A DNA stretch of 64,000 nt, from positions 124,001 through 188,000 of the forward strand of contig CAVYEW010000018.1 of the NCBI GenBank assembly GCA_963767645.1. The letters are read 5' to 3'. Origin of the DNA: DATFDN01 sp963767645. Lineage in GTDB: Bacteria; Pseudomonadota; Alphaproteobacteria; Acetobacterales; Acetobacteraceae. Positions within the stretch are counted from its first letter, which is position 1. Each line of letters starts with the position of its first letter. This document shows positions 20,374 to 29,885 of this stretch, one piece after another. A model generated the notes under the pieces. That model was not told the DNA's origin. It saw nothing but the letters and a program-made list of their open reading frames with translations, and made no database searches. The translations under genes were made by a program, and so were the position numbers.

Positions 20374-21641
20374 ACCGCCGCCGGCAGCCACATGGTGAGC
20401 ACGGGGACATAGGTGATGATCCCCAGCACGATCAGCAGCAGGATCAGGAACGGCAGGATGCCGCGGATCACTTCGCCGACCGGGGCGTTCGATACCGTGG
20501 AGAGCACGAACAGGTTGAGCCCGACCGGCGGGTGGACCAGCCCGATCTCCATGTTGTGGGTGAAGATGATCGAGAAATGCACCGGATCGACGCCGAGCGG
20601 CTTGAGCGCGGGCGCCAGGATCGGCAGCACCAGAAGCAAGGTGGCCGTGACCTCCAGGAAGCAGCCCAGGATCAGCAGCAGCACGTTGATGGCGAGCAAG
20701 AACTGCCAGGTCGCGAAGTGATGCGCGAGCGTCCAGTCCACCAGCGCCGCCGGCACGCCGGATTCGGTCATCCAGTGCCCGAAGGCGAGCGCTGTCGCCA
20801 CGATCAGCATGATCGCGCCGGCGCTGCGCAGACCGTCGGTGATGACCGACAAGGTGCGAGTCCAGTGGAAGCCGCGATAGAAGGCGAGACTCACCAGCAG
20901 GGACACGCTGGCCGCGATCGCCGCCGCCTCCGTCACCGTGACCAGCCCGCCGTAGATGCCCACCAGAACCACCAGCGGCACGGCCAGTGCCGGCGCGGCG
21001 TTGCCGGTGATGCGCAGCTTGTCGGCGAAGCGCATCGGCGCCTCGCGGGGGAAGTCGTGCCGGCGCGCGTAGAACCATACCCAGCCGAAGAACGCCGCCG
21101 CTTGCAGCAGGCCCGGCAGGATGCCGGCCAGGAACAGGCGCGGCACGGACTGCTCGGCAACGATGCCGTACAGGATCAGCGCCAGGCTCGGCGGGATGAC
21201 GATGCCGATGGTGCCCGAGGCGCCGACCACGCCGAGGGCGAAGCTGCGCGGATAGCCCTTCTCGATCATCGCCGGCAGCAGGATGGTGCCCATGGCGAGC
21301 GCGGTCGCCACCGAGGAGCCGCAGATCGCCGCGAACAGCGTGCAGGCCACCACCGTCACCAGGCCGAGCGAGCCGCGTATGCCGCCGAGCCAGGCGCTCG
21401 CCACATCGACCAGCGCCTTCGCCACGCCGCCCTGACGCATGAAGGTCGCGGCCATGACGAACAGCGGCAGCGACATCAGCGTGGGCGAATTCAGGTGATC
21501 GACGATGACCTGCGCCACGCCGATCAGCGGCTGGCCGGAGACCCAGTAGAGGACCGCTGCGCAGGCGCCGAGCACCAAGAAGATCGGCATCCCGGCCGCG
21601 AGGAGGCCGAAGAACAGCAGCAGGAACTCGAAAACCGCCAT
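20361..21641 (-). CDS. dctM: TRAP transporter large permease subunit (DctM)
   Basis: 426-residue membrane protein of the DctM family with about 12 hydrophobic segments. Family signatures include LMSLPLFVMAATFM near the N-terminus, AICGSSVATALAMG, and GIVIPPSLALILYG. It forms the sodium-coupled translocation channel of a TRAP transporter for an organic acid. Its ATG overlaps the DctQ stop (TGATG), so the two are co-translated. The 3' end overlaps the convergent MFS gene by 13 bp. The solute cannot be told from sequence. Confidence 0.93.
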   Translation of the reverse strand: MAVFEFLLLFFGLLAAGMPIFLVLGACAAVLYWVSGQPLIGVAQVIVDHLNSPTLMSLPLFVMAATFMRQGGVAKALVDVASAWLGGIRGSLGLVTVVACTLFAAICGSSVATALAMGTILLPAMIEKGYPRSFALGVVGASGTIGIVIPPSLALILYGIVAEQSVPRLFLAGILPGLLQAAAFFGWVWFYARRHDFPREAPMRFADKLRITGNAAPALAVPLVVLVGIYGGLVTVTEAAAIAASVSLLVSLAFYRGFHWTRTLSVITDGLRSAGAIMLIVATALAFGHWMTESGVPAALVDWTLAHHFATWQFLLAINVLLLILGCFLEVTATLLLVLPILAPALKPLGVDPVHFSIIFTHNMEIGLVHPPVGLNLFVLSTVSNAPVGEVIRGILPFLILLLIVLGIITYVPVLTMWLPAAVYGS

Positions 21642-22195
21642 CAGTGCCCGATAGCGCCCGGGTCGTAGCCGACGGGCATTTCGTGGGCGGGGATGTGGCC
21701 GACGACCATGCGGGCGGGGTCGAAGCGGAACAGGTAGCGATAGAGGCGCACGAGATAGCGCACCACCATCAGCGCGCCGCCGGTCGGCAGGCAGGCGTAA
21801 TAGACGTACATCGGAAAGCCGAGCGCGGTGGAGCTGCGCTCGTCGATCGCCCAGGAGGTGCTGACGATCTGCCAGCCGAACCAGACCATCCCGGCCGAGA
21901 ACGCCAGGGCGACCAGGCAGTTGAACACCTCCACCCAACGCTGCGCGGCCGGCGGCAGCATGCGCAGGACGAGGTCGGGGCGCACATGGCCGTCGGTGCG
22001 CACGAGCTGGCTGGAGATCAGCAGCACGCCCCAGACGACGAGATAGACGATCACCTCCTCGGCCCAGGCGATGGCGTGGGCGGGGAACAGGTAGCGGCCG
22101 GCGACCTGCACAAGTCCGACCAGCATGGCGAGTGCGCCGAGCACGCCGACGAGCAGGCGTTCGAGGCGATCCCAAAATGTGTCGGGTGTGGTCAT
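21641..22195 (-). CDS. dctQ: TRAP transporter small permease subunit (DctQ)
   Basis: 184 residues with four hydrophobic segments, as expected for DctQ. The motif RYLFPAHAIAWAEEVIVYL matches the conserved 'W-x-E-E' region of the family. The start is ATG 22195; an upstream in-frame start would read through the GC-rich repeat. The Shine-Dalgarno-like GGAGGGGG upstream lies within that repeat. It links the binding protein to DctM in the inner membrane. Confidence 0.9.
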   Translation of the reverse strand: MTTPDTFWDRLERLLVGVLGALAMLVGLVQVAGRYLFPAHAIAWAEEVIVYLVVWGVLLISSQLVRTDGHVRPDLVLRMLPPAAQRWVEVFNCLVALAFSAGMVWFGWQIVSTSWAIDERSSTALGFPMYVYYACLPTGGALMVVRYLVRLYRYLFRFDPARMVVGHIPAHEMPVGYDPGAIGH

Positions 22196-22204
22196 GGATT
22201 GCCG

Positions 22205-22290
22205 GCCCCCTCCCCCAACCCCCTCCCGCAAGGGGAGGGGGCTGTTTCTTCTCCCCCTCCCCTTGCGGGAGGGGGCCGGGGGGAGGGGTG
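22205..22290. repeat. GC-rich double-hairpin repeat, copy 1
   Basis: Two inverted units, each a hairpin built on CCCTCCCGCAAGGGGAGGG with an outer GGGGGAGGGG tail, separated by a short CTGTTTCTTCT spacer. Read on the minus strand it is almost identical, base for base, to the element at 35674-35754. It fills most of the gap between dctP and dctQ and would form strong RNA hairpins, which may set the relative amounts of binding protein and permease. Confidence 0.85.
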
Positions 22291-22300
22291 AGACCGCGCC

Positions 22301-23335
22301 CTACGCCGCCGCGCCGATCGCCTCCTGGACCAGCTTGACGATCTCGGGCGAAAGCTTTGCCTCCCGGATCAGGCTTGCCTGATCGGCGACCATGCGCTTG
22401 CGGGCATCGGCGAGCACGGTGGCGGACGGATCGGTGAACGTCACCCCATTCGCCTCCATGGCCTTCCGCGCGTTGGTCTGCGAGGCGGCGGCATTGGCGC
22501 GGTAGGTGGCGATATTGTCGGCCCAGATGTCGGTCATCATTTTCTTTTGCTGATCGGACAGCTTGGCCCAGAAGCTGTTGGCGATCATCGGGATGTACTG
22601 GCCCATGAACTGGTGGTCGGCATAGGAGGAGCGCACCCCGGCCTCCCACAGCTTGGCGCTGTTCACGCTCTCGTCGGTGCTGACCAGGGCATCGAACGTG
22701 CCTTGTGACAGCGCCAGCGGCACGTTCGGCCAGGCGGTCGTATTGGGGATGCCGCCGAAGAACTTGATGCGCCAGGAGATCGCGGCACCGCCTGGGCTGC
22801 GGATCTTCAGGCCCTTGAGGGACTCGGCCGAGGTCAGCTTGGTCTTGGTCGCGTACCAGTTCTGGTAGCCAAGATCCATCCACGGCCCGAGGACATGGGT
22901 GCGCAGCTTGGACTCGAGCTGGCCGGCGACGAACTGGCCGGGCTTGCCGTCAGTGGCCTTGTGGGTCACGTCCGCCGGCTGGCCGTAGAAGTAGGGGAGC
23001 TGGACCATATCGCAGTCGGGCACGATCCCGGTCAGCACCCAGGCACCCGGCACCGCCATCTCTACCTGACCTTGCAGCAGTGCCTTGGACACATTGAGGT
23101 CGGCGAAGAGCTGGCCGGAGTTGAACAGCTCGGTGCTGATCTTGCCCCCAGACGCCGCTTCGATCTTCTTGAGGTAGTCGGCGACGCCCTGGTTGCGGGG
23201 ATGGCTGGGCGCGGTGTCGAGAGAGCAGCGCAGCTTCAGCGGTGCGTCAGCGCGTGCGTGGCGCAGGATTGCCGGTGCAGCTAATACCCCCAGAGCGGCC
23301 CGTGCCAGCGTGCGACGCGTCAGACCGTGCTGCAT
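22301..23335 (-). CDS. dctP: TRAP transporter substrate-binding protein (DctP)
   Basis: 344-residue periplasmic binding protein of the DctP family. The N-terminus has an RR-type signal peptide (LTRRTLARAALGVLAAPAILRHARA). The mature protein starts LKLRCSLDTAPSHP and shows the family strand GLKIRSPGGAAISWR, whose Arg usually binds the ligand carboxylate. AGGAGAG precedes the ATG. It is the first gene of the dctP-dctQ-dctM operon. Ligand unknown; a monocarboxylic or aromatic acid is plausible given the neighbouring catabolic islands. Confidence 0.92.
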   Translation of the reverse strand: MQHGLTRRTLARAALGVLAAPAILRHARADAPLKLRCSLDTAPSHPRNQGVADYLKKIEAASGGKISTELFNSGQLFADLNVSKALLQGQVEMAVPGAWVLTGIVPDCDMVQLPYFYGQPADVTHKATDGKPGQFVAGQLESKLRTHVLGPWMDLGYQNWYATKTKLTSAESLKGLKIRSPGGAAISWRIKFFGGIPNTTAWPNVPLALSQGTFDALVSTDESVNSAKLWEAGVRSSYADHQFMGQYIPMIANSFWAKLSDQQKKMMTDIWADNIATYRANAAASQTNARKAMEANGVTFTDPSATVLADARKRMVADQASLIREAKLSPEIVKLVQEAIGAAA

Positions 23336-23735
23336 CGATGTCTCTCTCCTGTGGAAAACTCCTATTCGTATGCGTGATGGCTGGGGGCGGTTGCGATGTC
23401 AAGGAATCAGCCTGGTGTCAGCGCGTGGGCGATCGGCATTCACGGCGACCGGGTCGGCGGGTCGGTCTCCCAAGCCTCACCGCGAACGACAGCAAGGCGT
23501 TGTTCGACGCGCCGGACGTGGGATACGATAAGGGGGAGAAGCGGGGCTTCCCCCTCCGGACCGCCAGCGACCGGGGCGCCACCGAGGCCGATGCGGTTGC
23601 AACGGCCTGATGTGGCCGAGCGGATGGTCGTACTCTCGGCTGGCCGGCGATGAACAGCATGGTGAGCCCAGGCGCCGCTGCCATGTTCGCTCGGGCAAGG
23701 ATGCCCACCGCTAAGGCGTTTAGGAGAACCGAGCG
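23336..23735. other. 400-bp intergenic region without a convincing gene
   Basis: Gap between the divergent dctP and PRC-barrel genes. Several short open frames cross it on both strands, but none has a recognisable protein motif, a good start site or codon use like the neighbours. No tRNA-like or strong hairpin structure was seen. It presumably contains both promoters. A GGAG ribosome-binding site for the PRC-barrel gene lies at its right end. Confidence 0.6.
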
Positions 23736-24191
23736 ATGAAAAAATCGAGGCTTGCCGCCATTGCCCTTGCTGCCACGTTCGGCGCTGTACCAGTCTTGGG
23801 CCAGACGCCGCCGGGGGGCCAGACGCCGCCGGGGAACCGACCGGAGATCGGCACGGCCACAATAAACCCGACAGGCATTCCTCCTTCGCAACGCAATCCG
23901 CTGCTTACCGATAGCGGTGCGGTACGGATCAGCAAGCTAATAGGCACCGCCATATACAACAAAGACGACAAGAAGATTGGCAGCGTGGACGACATACTCG
24001 CCGGTCAAGACGGGCAGCTAGGAGTGGTTATCAGCACTAATGACAAAAGAGTTGTCGTGCCGTGGAACACGCTCGTGTTCGGGGATGCCAAGCTCAATAG
24101 CGACAATAAAGTCCTCATTCCCGATGAGACGCAGGAGGGCTTGAACAAGCTGCCAGCTTTTTCTTACCAGAACCAGAACAAAAAAGGTTGA
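23736..24191 (+). CDS. Exported PRC-barrel domain protein
   Basis: 151 residues. Residues 1-22 (MKKSRLAAIALAATFGAVPVLG) form a Sec signal peptide. A short direct repeat GQTPPGGQTPPG follows, then a PRC-barrel-like domain at about 60-135, with ISKLIGTAIYNKDDKKIGSVDDIL and the later strand RVVVPWNTLVFG. PRC-barrel proteins of this exported type are common in alphaproteobacteria and often stress-related; molecular function is unknown. AGGAG precedes the ATG. GC content is lower than in the neighbouring catabolic genes. Confidence 0.82.
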   Translation: MKKSRLAAIALAATFGAVPVLGQTPPGGQTPPGNRPEIGTATINPTGIPPSQRNPLLTDSGAVRISKLIGTAIYNKDDKKIGSVDDILAGQDGQLGVVISTNDKRVVVPWNTLVFGDAKLNSDNKVLIPDETQEGLNKLPAFSYQNQNKKG

Positions 24192-24286
24192 GGGTGGCGC
24201 GCCCTGGCTCCCCGGCGTCGTGCGCAAAGCCCGCTTGCCCCTGTTGCGGCCGAGCAATGCAAGTTGGCCATGGATAAAGGTGAAGA

Positions 24287-24670
24287 ATGAGCCTCAGAGT
24301 TGCCGCGTGCGCCGACGGTCGGGCGTTGGCCATCCGCGATCACGTGCTGCCGCTCGTGCGTGCGCACGGCACGCTTGAGGATCTCGAAGGCAAAGATAGC
24401 ACTCTTCGGCTCGTTGGACTGGAGCGCGGTTCATGGCGCTTCACGCACTGGACACCTTTCAACACGCTCGGGTTTACGGAAGCGTCCTCCCCCGGTTATC
24501 GCCATGCTCTCGAACGCCAGCATACACGGCCGGACCTACCCTATGGGCTGGATATCTGGTACGAAGGGACAAGGGTGCTCAGCCTGCTCTGGGCGGATGA
24601 GGGATCGTTTGAGGTCGTGGAGTTGGTCCGCGGCAATTGGGAAGAGGCGGCATTGGCGCTGAACCCATAG
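24287..24670 (+). CDS. Hypothetical protein, 127 aa
   Basis: 127 residues, no recognised family. It is rich in Trp, Leu and Arg (GSWRFTHWTPFNTLGF, YGLDIWYEGTRVLSLLW) and has no signal peptide or membrane segment. An AAAGG sequence precedes the ATG at suitable distance. The composition and an uninterrupted frame support a real cytoplasmic protein. No operon partner is evident. Confidence 0.5.
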   Translation: MSLRVAACADGRALAIRDHVLPLVRAHGTLEDLEGKDSTLRLVGLERGSWRFTHWTPFNTLGFTEASSPGYRHALERQHTRPDLPYGLDIWYEGTRVLSLLWADEGSFEVVELVRGNWEEAALALNP

Positions 24671-24930
24671 CAAGGCGCCATCCGCAACTGGGGAGCCACT
24701 TGCTCGTGACAAAAAGGTTTGAGGGGAAACCGTGGACTGATCTAAAACTGGGATGAGCGATCCCCATTTGTAGAGCTGTCCGGCGGCACACTCATACAGC
24801 CGACAGAAGTTCGTGGCCGGAGATACGAAGCATCACCGTCGTAGCGGCTGGGGTGACTGAAATCGGCCGAGATTCATGCTTTCTCGATCTCCGAGAAGCC
24901 GCCACAATGAGCTGAAACGGAAGGCGGACC

Positions 24931-25134
24931 ATGTCTGGCCAGGATCGCGACGACGCTCAGTTCGACGCCATCACCGCACGGCTTATTCGGCGGGAGGCAC
25001 TGCGTCGGGCCGCAGAGGAACTGAACACCACGTCGGGGCCGGGACTCGAGGGAGTCCTCGCCCGGATCTCAGCCGAGGTCACGGCGGACGCGGCAGAGAA
25101 AGCCTCAGAGAAGAGGTCACCCGATCCGGACTAG
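24931..25134 (+). CDS. Small hypothetical protein, 67 aa
   Basis: 67 residues, Ala- and charge-rich and mostly helical in appearance (ITARLIRREALRRAAEEL). A GGAAGG sequence lies upstream of the ATG at 24931. No domain recognised. It lies just before the decayed DUF2147 gene and has no clear partner. It may be a genuine small protein, but it could also be chance. Confidence 0.4.
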   Translation: MSGQDRDDAQFDAITARLIRREALRRAAEELNTTSGPGLEGVLARISAEVTADAAEKASEKRSPDPD

Positions 25135-25143
25135 CCTGCGAGA

Positions 25144-25684
25144 GTGGCAGGGATGTCGTTCCGGACCCTAATTGTCGAGCGAGTAGCACCGAGAGCGACA
25201 TTCCCGATCCGCTTCGCGCATGGACTCAGGCCGAAACCTGCCCCGGCTCGGAAGCCGGCTGCGCGGTCGCAGGTCATCGTCCTGACCGGATTCCTCTGTG
25301 CCGCGGTCGCGAACCTCGGTAGGGCGGTTGGGGTTCCGCAGGGAATTTGGCTCATCGACGAGAAGGTGGCCGTGCAGATCTTCGATTGCAGCAGCCTTCT
25401 CTGCGGCCGGATGGTCTGGTTGAAGGCGCCGCGGAACGCGGCGGGCGGCCTGCACATCGACACCAAGAATCCGGATTTGGCGCTCCGGTCACGTCTGGTT
25501 TGTGGTCTTACAATCCTGGAAGGGCTTCACGCTTCAGGGCCAGCCCGGTAGGCGGTACAATGTCATGGCCGAGCTAAAGTCTCCGGACATGATGGTTGCT
25601 CGTATCTACTTGGGAGTCCCGCTCTTGGGCGAGACGAAGCTCATGCGGCGCATTCCAGAATCGAGCACCGCCGGGTGGTGCTGA
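25144..25684 (+). pseudogene. DUF2147 family protein, disrupted
   Basis: The frame from 25144 reads GIWLIDEKVAVQIFDCSSLL, then CGRMVWLKAPRNAAG and LVCGLTILEGLHASGPAR, a clear DUF2147 N-terminal half. It then stops at a TAG (25549-25551). The C-terminal half resumes in another frame as RRYNVMAELKSPDMMVARIYLG to the end at 25684 (SSTAGWC). The segment usually between them (a W..GW.YNP.DG-type linker) is missing. A deletion of roughly a dozen codons with a frame change is therefore the simplest explanation. Intact relatives are exported; a hydrophobic run near FLCAAVANL may be the remnant signal. Function of the family is unknown. Confidence 0.72.
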
Positions 25685-25719
25685 TCCGAGGTCGGTCAGA
25701 CATGACCTATCAGATTCAG

Positions 25720-26016
25720 CTATAACCAACCCCGAACCAGCCCTTCCAGGCGCTTGCGGGCTTCCTCGATATGCCCCCAGGGGATGTCGCCGAGCGGAAA
25801 ATGCCCGCTGACGATCACGCTGAGCACGGCGTTGGCGCCTTCCAGGCGCTTGCGGTCCTGATCGGTCCCGGTCCTGCGGAACTGGCCGATCAGCTCGTCG
25901 CGGAAGGCCGAGAGGCAGCGCGTGGTCTCCGAGAAGTCGTGGCCGACCTTTTCGGGGCGTTCGGCGAGCAGCTTGTCGATCAGCGCCAGGGCGCGCTCGC
26001 CTTGCCCGTCAGTCAC
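25720..26016 (-). CDS. Small protein co-encoded with formate dehydrogenase alpha subunit
   Basis: 98 residues, GTG start, overlapping the last eight bases of the formate dehydrogenase alpha gene, so it is translationally coupled to it. It is helical and charged (ERALALIDKLLAERPEKV, RKRLEGANAVLSVIVSGHF). I recognise no family; it is not similar to FdsD that I can see. Coupling suggests a chaperone or accessory role in assembly of the dehydrogenase, which is inference. No signal peptide or membrane segment. Confidence 0.7.
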   Translation of the reverse strand: MTDGQGERALALIDKLLAERPEKVGHDFSETTRCLSAFRDELIGQFRRTGTDQDRKRLEGANAVLSVIVSGHFPLGDIPWGHIEEARKRLEGLVRGWL

Positions 26017-29000
26017 GGCCGATTCCGCCCGGCTGGGGCAGGCGCCCCTTGCGCAGGTTGCAGGTCAGCGCCTTGGTGGTGTGGATCGAGGTGTTCGGGT
26101 CGCCATGGATCGCCAGCAGCACGTTGGCGATGTCGCCGCGCGCGAAGCCGTTCCAGCCATAGACCCAGGGCATCCCGATCTGATGCACCGTCCTGCCATC
26201 GATCGAGAACGGGCGCAGCCGTTCCGTGACCATCGCCTTGGCCTCGATCTCGCCGCGGGCGGTGGAGAGCACCACCCAATCCAGCGTGTTCACGCCGTGC
26301 TCGGCGGCCAGTTCCGGCGAAAGCTCGACGAAGGCTTCGGGCTGCAACTCGGCGGTGTGCGGCATCACCCGCGTCGCGATGCCGCCGCAATGCAGCTCGG
26401 TCAGGCGGAAGGTGGTGAACACGTACGGGAAGCGCGGATCGGCCGGCTCGTGGTACTCGTTGCCGGGGCGCGGCCAGAGCTTCGCCGCCGGGTTGATCTG
26501 CTGGCCCGGATAGATCGGGTTGATCGCCGGGCTCTCGATCGGCTCGTAATAGGTCGGCAGCGGGCCGTCCTTCAGACCCGAGGGGGAGAAGAGCTGGCAC
26601 TTGCCGTCCGCCTCCATGATGAACGGATCGGCGCCGGACAGCGCCTTCATGCCCTTCGGATGCAGCCAGTAATGCGGGCGCATGGTCGGCTTGGTGGTCT
26701 TCTCGAAATCGGGCACGTCCTTGCCGGTCCATTCCCCTTTCTGCTCGTCCCACCACACCAGTTTCTTGCGTTCCGACCACGGTTTGCCGTCCGGGTCGGC
26801 GGAGGCGCGGTTGTACATGGTCCGCCGATTTGCCGGCCATGCCCACGCCCAGCCGGCGTGGCTGCCCGGACCGGACGGGCCGTCGGGCTTGCGCGAACGC
26901 GATTTGTTGTCGTGCTCGGATTGGAAGATGCCGGTGTAGAGCCAGCCGCCGACCGCGGTGCTGCCGTCGTCCTTGATCTCCTCGAAGCTCTTCAGCTGCT
27001 CGCCGTCTGAAAGGCGCTTGCCGTTGATCTCGCGCAGCACGGCGGCGGCGTCGGGCTCGCGGATCGGGCCGCTCACCGGATAGTCCCAGGTCAATGCCTG
27101 GATCGGGCGGTCGCGCTTCTCGGTGCTGGCCGAGTACATCGCCTTCAGCCGCCGGCCGAGATGATAGACGAACCAGGTCTCCGAGCGGCTGTCGCCGGGT
27201 GGGGTGCAGACCTTGTCGTGCCATTGCACCAGGCGAGAGGTGTTGGTCAGCGTGCCTTCCTTCTCGGCGGCCATCGCGCTCGGCATGAAGAAGATCTCGG
27301 TGCCGATGTCCTCGGGCCGCAACTCGCCCCGCTGCACCAGCCGTCCCTTCTGCCAGAAATCCGCCGTCTCGGTCATCGCGAAGTCGCGGACGACGAGCCA
27401 TTCAAGCCTGGACAGGCCGCGCTCAACAAGGTCGGAGTTGACCGCGCCCACCACCGGGTTCTGGCCCAGGACGAACTGGCCTTTGACCACGCCGTCGATC
27501 ATCGCCAGGGTCATCGGCAACTGCGAATGGTCGCCGGTTATCTTGGGGAGATGGTCGTAGCAATAGTCGTTGGACGAGTCCGCCTGCTCCCCGTACCAGG
27601 CCTTCAGCAGGCTCACCAAGTATTTGGGCAGGTTGTGCCACCATCCCGTCTGCGGCGTTTCCGTCTTCAGATACTGCTCTAGCGAATGGTGCTCCTTGAG
27701 CGCGTCCGGTTGCATCAGATAGGTCGGCAGCATGTTGTAGAGCGTCGGGATGTCGGTGCTGCCCTGGATGCTGCAATGGCCGCGCAGCGCCATGATCCCG
27801 CCGCCTGGACGGCCCGCGTTGCCGAGCAATCCTTGGATGATCGACGCGGCGCGGATGATCTGCACGCCGTAGGAATGATGCGTCCAGCCCACCGCGTAGC
27901 AGAAGGCGCCGGTGCGCTCGCGCCCGGAGTTGCGGGCGATGGCATCGGCGACGCGCAGGAAGATCTCCTTCGGGCAGCCCGTGGTGCGCTCCACCATCTC
28001 CGGCGTGTAGCGCGCGAAGTGCCGGCGCATGATCTGATAGACGCAGTTCGGGTGTTGCAGCGTCGGATCACCCGGCGGCGGATGCTTGGTCATCTCCCGC
28101 TCGCCCTGCTCCGGGTCCTTCTCCTCCAGCGACGGCGCGTGCTCGGAGATCGCCGAGGGGACAACCTCGCCCTCGTACTGCCACGTGTCCATCTTGTAGG
28201 CGGCGTTGTCCGGGTTGAAGCCCGAGAACACGCCGCCCGTGTCTTCCGGGTCGCGGTAGCCGCCCTCGATGATGGCGGCGATGTTCGTGTACGCCATTAC
28301 CCAGTCGCGGAACCAGAGGTCGTTCTCCAGGATGTGGCGGATGATGCCGCCCAGGAACGCGATGTCGGTGCCCGAGCGGATCGGCGCGTGGATGTCGGCC
28401 AGCGCCGAGGTGCGGGTGAAGCGCGGATCGACATGAATGACCGTCGCCCCGCGCGCCTTCGCCTCGGTGACGAAGCGGAACGCCACGGGATGGTTCTCCG
28501 CCATGTTCGATCCCATGACGGTGATGACGTCGCTGTTCGCCAAGTCCCACAGCGCCATGGTCGCCGCGCCGCGTCCGAAGGTGGACCCCAAACTGGGGAC
28601 CGAGGAGGAGTGTCAGATTCGCGCCTGGTTCTCGATGTTCACCATGCCGAGACCGCCGCCGAACAGCTTCTTCATCAGGTAGTTTTCTTCGTTGTCCAGC
28701 GTGGCGCCGCCGAGCGAGCCGATGCCCAGCGTGTGATTGACCAGGGTGCCGTCGGCCAAGGTCTCGACGAAGGTCTCGTCGCGGGTGCGCTTCACGAGCC
28801 CGGCGATGCGGTCCATCGCCCATTCCAGCGGACGCGGCTCCCAATGGTCCGCGTGCGGGGCGCGGTAGAGCACTTGGTTGATCCGCGCCGGGCTCAGCAT
28901 CATGCCGAGCGTGCCGGCACCCTTCGGGCACAGCGTGCCCTGGTTCACCGGGCTGCGGGGATCGCCCTCGACATGCAGGGGCTTGCCGTTCTTGGCGTAG

Positions 29001-29206
29001 ACGAGCTGCGCGCAGCCCACGGCGCAGAACGGGCAGATCGACGTGCCGACGCGGTCCGCCTCCTCCAGGCGCGGGCGGAGCGTCTTGGACGTGGTGCTCT
29101 TTGCCGCCTCGGCCATCACGTCCTCGCCTCGCAACTGACGAGGCAGTGTCCAGTCCCGCACGAAGCCGGCGGCGCGTTCGGTCATGCTGCGGCGAAGCTT
29201 GCTCAT
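26009..29206 (-). CDS. fdhA: Formate dehydrogenase catalytic (alpha) subunit, selenocysteine-containing
   Basis: 1065 residues if the in-frame TGA at 28613-28615 is read as selenocysteine (Sec198; E. coli FdnG has Sec196). The upstream part has the [4Fe-4S] ligands Cys58, Cys61, Cys65 and Cys93. It runs to NIENQARI, then TGA, then HSSSVPSLGSTFGRG, matching the FdnG arrangement of Sec followed by His. There is no frame change across the TGA. A SECIS-like hairpin follows at 28583-28601. Molybdenum/tungsten bis-MGD oxidoreductase, formate to CO2. Unlike E. coli FdnG there is no twin-arginine signal, so it should face the cytoplasm. The ATG at 29206 has a weak ribosome site. Beta and NrfD subunits are encoded divergently at 30219-32099. 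Confidence 0.93.
28583..28601 (-). promoter_or_regulatory. SECIS-like hairpin of the formate dehydrogenase alpha gene
   Basis: In the coding (minus) strand, GG-T-CCCCA-GTT-TGGGG-T-CC forms a stem of seven pairs with one internal T-T mismatch and a GTT apical loop. The loop starts 19 nt after the TGA and begins with G. This agrees with known bacterial SECIS rules (short stem-loop inside the reading frame just after UGA, a G in the first loop positions). It would recruit SelB with Sec-tRNA. Confidence 0.85.
28613..28615 (-). other. In-frame TGA decoded as selenocysteine (Sec198) in formate dehydrogenase
   Basis: Single TGA in an otherwise continuous 1066-codon frame, at the position where Mo/W formate dehydrogenases carry the metal-ligating Sec or Cys (context NQAR-I-U-H). 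Without recoding, the protein would be cut into two non-functional pieces. Confidence 0.92.
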
Positions 29207-29350
29207 GGGCGGTTCCGGTTCGACTTGCGTGCGCGACAACGCCGCCGCGACTGCCGGGTTGCGTCGCTCATTGCCTAGCCGTCTTGGGCATGGCAATGAC
29301 TTCGGCGTCGTCGGCCTGCGCACGGACGCGCAACAAAGGAGGAGGGAACC

Positions 29351-29881
29351 GTGAGGAAAATCATAGCGCCGCTGCTGGGGCTGCTGCTGTTGCTGCCGCT
29401 TGCCGCCAAGGCGGAGGAGCGCACCATGCAGGTTGTCGCCGAGTCTGTGGAGATCAAAGCCAATCCGGCCGATGTCTGGAATCTGGTCAAGAAATTCGGC
29501 GCCCTTCAGGATTGGCACCCGGCGTTTCCCTCCACGCCCATCATCAAGGGCCAGGAAGGGCAAGTGGGTGCGGTGAGGGAAGTGACGGTCAAGGACGGGC
29601 CCAAATTCACCGAAGAGCTGCTGGCCCTGGACGAGCCTGAAATGGCCTTCACCTACGGCATCGTCCAATCGCCGCTGCCGATCGAGAATTACCGCTCTAC
29701 CATGACCGTGAGATCGAACGTCAACGGCGGCGCGACCGTCGTCTGGGTTAGCAACTTCGTCCGCAAGAACCCGGCCGCGAACCCGCCTGCGGGCGAGAGC
29801 GACGCGGGCGCCGTGAAGTTGGTCAGCGACACCTATACCGGCGGGTTGCAGAACCTTAAGAAGATGATGGAAAGCAAGTAG
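29351..29881 (+). CDS. Exported SRPBCC (START/Bet v1-like) family protein
   Basis: 176 residues with a signal peptide (KIIAPLLGLLLLLPLAAKAEE). A polyketide cyclase/SRPBCC-type fold follows, with characteristic strands VAESVEIKANPADVWNLVKK, FGALQDWHPA and FTYGIVQSPLPIENYRST. Such proteins bind small hydrophobic ligands; exported versions occur near periplasmic dehydrogenases. The GTG start has AGGAGGAGGG upstream. It lies in the gap between the divergent formate dehydrogenase genes and is followed by a strong hairpin, so it seems to be its own transcription unit. Confidence 0.8.
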   Translation: MRKIIAPLLGLLLLLPLAAKAEERTMQVVAESVEIKANPADVWNLVKKFGALQDWHPAFPSTPIIKGQEGQVGAVREVTVKDGPKFTEELLALDEPEMAFTYGIVQSPLPIENYRSTMTVRSNVNGGATVVWVSNFVRKNPAANPPAGESDAGAVKLVSDTYTGGLQNLKKMMESK

Positions 29882-29885
29882 CCGT

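Noticed and set aside
19656..21668. 670-codon plus-strand frame opposite the TRAP permease
   Set aside because: Composition and lack of motifs show it is a shadow of dctM and the MFS gene.
22205..22290. CRISPR-like repeat array
   Set aside because: The units are inverted hairpins with an 11-base spacer, not regularly spaced direct repeats.
23336..23735. Possible small genes in the gap before the PRC-barrel gene
   Set aside because: Competing short frames on both strands, none with a domain, good start or consistent codon use.
25500..25580. A YNP motif in a third frame as part of the DUF2147 protein
   Set aside because: It overlaps the better-matching CGLTIL segment in another frame, so it is probably coincidental.
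28591..28615. Reading the formate dehydrogenase alpha gene as two separate genes or a nonsense pseudogene
   Set aside because: Frame is continuous, the TGA is at the conserved Sec position, and a SECIS-like hairpin follows.
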